From Notospermus geniculatus (lineage: Eukaryota > Nemertea > Pilidiophora > Heteronemertea > Lineidae), in the NCBI GenBank assembly GCA_002633025.1, contig NMRB01000070.1, positions 601,117 to 665,116 of the forward strand: DNA of 64,000 nucleotides, read 5' to 3'. This document shows, piece after piece, positions 60,667 to 64,000 of this stretch (positions are counted from its first letter, which is position 1; every line of letters begins with the position of its first letter). Under the pieces are notes generated by a model. That model was not told the DNA's origin. It did no database searches and worked only from the letters and a program-made list of their open reading frames with translations. The position numbers and the translations under genes are program-made.

Positions 60667-63349
60667 TAAGTTTTTCGAAAACTCTACGACGTATAGGTCT
60701 TGATCTGATCTCGGTTGACCGGAGATCTCCCGCAATGCCTGGTCTCCGGAAATCACCGTTACCCAGGCAACAAATACACAGATTGATGGCGGGTTGTTGA
60801 ACATCGCTATAATTACTGCTTGGCGCCATCGTCGCATTATTTCGCATTTAACACGATTTTATACTTTAAAGAGTGCTATTTTGGAAGGTTGCATCGCGTG
60901 GTAGGTAGCGAGGGAGAAGGGAACGCAGATCAATGCCGCAATAAACTTGTACCGCGGTGGAAAATCCACCAGACTTGTGCGTATTTCGTGGAGAACTGCT
61001 GGTTAAGCTGTTTGGAAGGAAATTCAAATTAAACATCATTGCAACCACTCTCCTGTGTACTCACTGAGTAATCTGAATGTAGGGAAACTCTTGTTTTATA
61101 TTTTCATGCTTCGGATGTGATGCAGATTTGTTCCAAAAATTTTCGTCAAAACTCGAAATAATCTACACATGGTTGGTTGATACGTATCAAAAACTTGGTT
61201 TCAACTTTTTCACACGTCAGATATCAAGTCTGACATGAAATATTTTTAGAAAATTACTCCTGCATGATTAAACTGTACAAAGTAGATATAAAAATATGCA
61301 ATGTATTTTGATAATCCCCACACTCTTTTAACATCCAAAGATTCATCCTTGACCCAAAAATTGATAATGTTTTCTTTTTAGAAATTCATTGAATACGTCA
61401 AAAAATATACTGCGGCACCGCTCAGTCCCCAAACTTATGACCTGAACTGAACCTACAATTCGAGCTAAAGTTAAGTCTAAGTTATAAATATCGCAGAATG
61501 TCATTTGAACGTAAATGAAATTCGAATATGCCAATAAATTGGGATGGGTTCGTTACTTACCTTTTCAAATGTCCTTAAACTGACCAGATGTCTGAGATGG
61601 TAAAATATGATAATATTCAAAAGTCAGAATCGGTTAAGTAATCCGTCCACAACAAAGTACTTTGCAGTAATGATAATTTCGATCCAAGTTCAGCATTTTA
61701 TATTCTCAGATGAGAAAAAGAATGCATCGAACAGGCGCCAATTTTTCTCGTTAATTGATATAAATTCCACGTAGCGCCTGTCCGAGTTGTCGCTCTGAGA
61801 CGGTTCGGCGGAGTTACCCGAACAGCGGCGACGAGCCCCCGCTTAAAATAAAACAGGCCTCGGAAAATAATGGCCAGCAATTCGTTATTGAAATGAGTAA
61901 GATCATTGATTAGGATCTTAAGTCTGTTAGCATTGTCGTGTGAGTTGTATTTTGATATCTCGGCACCTATCTTTGGTTGGCTGTGATTGACAGTAGACGA
62001 GGAGTCCTGTATCGAACCACAAGCGATCTCTCGGCCCGGCGGGTTGTTGGGAAATCGCCAGGTTCCGTCGACGAACATGATTTCACGTGCTGTGTAGTTT
62101 ACATTTTGGATGGGACATTTAAAAAACTCATTCCTCGTTTTATTTATTGAGAGATGCTTTTCAATCAGAAAATTAGGCCTAAATTTGTAATGTGGGAATG
62201 GTATTGAATTTTTAGAGGGAGCAAAAAATGCACGATGCTGATTGGGCGTTACCAATTTGCAATAGCCAATCAACGTGCTGCTTCGTATCGGCTGCTTCCC
62301 TATGACGTCACTGCAGGTAAAACTGTCGGTTCGGGTTCTTGTTTTACATCTCAGCGAGATCATCTCATTTCTTCTAAAATGATGACATCAGGACCCACAA
62401 TGTTGGGAAGATTTCCTTCCTACGTCGCCGCGCTTGTCCCGTACCATCCCATCTAAGACCAAACGACAGAATCTTTCACAGGGTGCTCCCCGACTGTTTT
62501 CCCGATAATATCGACAGCATTGACGGATGACAATATCCAGCAGCCTGTCCGACATTCAGCGGAGACGAGCCGCGCTCGAATCAACAGCGCACAATATTCT
62601 AGTATTTGAGTTGTGACACCGATCACACCTCAGACCTTTCACCAAATTTTACAGGTCAAGTTGGCAGCGCCGTCGGTGGGCCGGGTCGTGTCGAATTACG
62701 CCTCGCGGGCGTTAGCTGCTTATGACAAAATAAATTTAAACAATTTTAATAATGAAGTTTAGATTTTGTAAACTTTCGACGGCGACATTGCTCTTTTTGG
62801 CGCAGTGCGACCTTCGAAATTTCGGCTCCTGGCACCGACGTGACGTGGGTAGGCCATACACTCTTTGTCCTCAAGAGGTCTGCTAAAAACCTCGGAGACT
62901 TTAAGTGCACTTTTACCCGGCAAAGCTTGTAAATGAATATCGATAACTTTCAGATAAATATGGAACATGCTTTCAGACGCCGCTATACGTTGAGGTAGTC
63001 TGTACACCGTCTACGATTTTATAAATTCAGATGCACACGTCCACGGTTTGTTGATTTTGACTGATCACTCACGTAGATTGGAAGTCATGAAAACAAAATA
63101 AGTGACCTGTGGATTCCGGAAAAATCTGACTTGACTTTCCCTAGAAATCCTCCATTAATCGTACGCCCAGCCACAAAGTCTCAGTACTTTCTAAAATAAA
63201 TGCCCAGTTAGCGTGTGTAAGTCTATTAATTTGTATATGAACATATTTGTGGAGTGTTTATCAGTTTGACTGATCAATATCATTACTGGAGTGACAGACT
63301 CGCTGGCATTACCTTGCCATTATTACCTCGAGCTTAAGTAGCCCGCGGG
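60667..63349. other. Non-coding or unrecognised stretch
   Basis: No recognisable domain. A 221-codon minus-strand open frame (62363-61698) has no family resemblance. CCAATCA and TATGACGTCACTG (a CRE) near 62270-62310 look promoter-like, but no transcript can be tied to them. Confidence 0.4.
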
Positions 63350-63433
63350 ATGGCGGTCATCGCAACATGTTGGCGTCGCTTTGCTGATGTCAACGCCGGA
63401 GGATCTTTCTTGGATATGAACGGGGACCACGAG
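63350..63433 (+). CDS. Possible first exon near the window edge
   Basis: An ATG in a GC-rich context opens MAVIATCWRRFADVNAGGSF and eight further codons to CACGAG/GTATGG, a usable donor. The gene, if real, continues beyond the window. Unrecognised. Confidence 0.2.
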
Positions 63434-63508
63434 GTATGGGTATGGGAACAGGGGAAAATCAATATACAGGGTGGCCCCCAAAAAACGCATACGATACTTC
63501 CATTAAGG

Positions 63509-63645
63509 TCAATTCATACTTTGCGTTTTGCGCTTTGCGCTTGTCCGTTTCCTATGTGTGAGTGCGTGGTAGAAAAAGTATTGGTACCACACATAAACAT
63601 AGGGAAAGCACAAGCGCAAAGCGCAAAACGGAGAAGTATGAATCT
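63509..63645. repeat. Foldback element
   Basis: ATTCATACTTTGCGTTTTGC and its counterpart GCAAAACGGAGAAGTATGAA, with GCGCTTTGCGCTTG and CAAGCGCAAAGCGC arms. Confidence 0.8.
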
Positions 63646-63724
63646 ATACCCTTATACTACATGTACGTATAGCAATGAATGGAAAATCTTTCAAGACGAA
63701 AGAATGCACCAAGATATCACGGAC

Positions 63725-63838
63725 CGTATTCTAGAAGCTTCCTTAACTCTAAGGTTTACCTTTAGCTATTGTTTCCAGGGCAGAACACAAAAGCTTAAAG
63801 TGGACCTTCGAGTTAAGGAGGCTTCTAGAATACGGGCC
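63725..63838. repeat. Foldback MITE family D relative
   Basis: CCGTATTCTAGAAGCTTCC and GGAGGCTTCTAGAATACGGG ends, with TTAACTCTAAGGT and ACCTTCGAGTTAA arms. The GGCCCGTATTC-type termini match 15708-15822 and 42242-42345. Confidence 0.8.
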
Positions 63839-64000
63839 CACGATTCGGTCAACTGGTTCGAGCTCATCGTTAATAGTTATGGAGCTATTTAAGCTGCTGG
63901 ACCGAACTGAAGTATCGTGTCCTCTCGTAGAAAGATTCTCCATCCACTCATTCCGTTGGGGACTGAAGGTGGTAGAATTCGTTTGGGGGGGGGGGGGGGG

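Noticed and set aside
61698-62363. 221-codon minus-strand open frame
   Set aside because: The longest unassigned frame near the end, but composition is unremarkable, no motif is seen and no splice or promoter context supports it.

Overview
This is animal nuclear DNA. It has short exons with GT/AG introns of a few hundred bases, no bacterial-style operons, and many small foldback transposons. The gene set (eIF4A, a two-Ig plus TIR receptor of IL-1R type, a chordin-like BMP antagonist, and secreted SUEL-lectin/vWA proteins), together with frequent AGGCCTA and ACATGTA words, suggests a marine non-vertebrate deuterostome (echinoderm, hemichordate or amphioxus grade). The sequence alone does not settle the species.

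Layout. 1-5.3 kb: hairpins, then a minus-strand secreted SUEL-lectin + vWA gene (signal peptide 5300, vWA exon end 3287). 5.3-9.4 kb: repeats, an assembly gap (7276-8243), and a duplicated small exon on the minus strand. 9.4-12.2 kb: a second lectin/vWA gene whose vWA exons are duplicated in tandem. 12.2-16.5 kb: mostly non-coding, with one arginine/serine/aspartate-rich candidate first exon. 16.6-22.0 kb: plus-strand eIF4A with an exon duplicated and the motif III exon absent. 24.4-29.7 kb: minus-strand Ig-Ig-TM-TIR receptor (560 aa if spliced as deduced), followed by a second partial copy of its first exons to 34 kb. 34-38.7 kb: repeats. 38.7-48.0 kb: plus-strand gene encoding a PDZ-like domain followed by a domain that matches the C-terminal half of the IL-1 beta-trefoil, including a near match to the IL-1 family signature. 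48-51 kb: SINE-like tandem repeat. 51.1-60.2 kb: minus-strand chordin-like gene with three VWC (CR) domains, most of it present twice. 60.2-64 kb: no confident gene.

The main biological lead is that a candidate IL-1-like beta-trefoil protein and an IL-1R-type receptor lie head-to-head about 9 kb apart. If the beta-trefoil call holds, this would be a linked ligand/receptor pair in an animal without vertebrate cytokine clusters. All exon phases of both genes close consistently in the deduced models.

The main caution is that the window holds about nine near-identical tandem pairs. Several have breakpoints inside exons, single N or long N joins, out-of-frame repeat junctions, and small transposons present in one member and absent from the other. 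This is what two divergent haplotypes placed end-to-end would look like. Exon-duplication claims should therefore be read as either real tandem duplications or false (haplotypic) duplications. The same pairs give clean filled/empty sites that define the target-site duplications of several MITE families.
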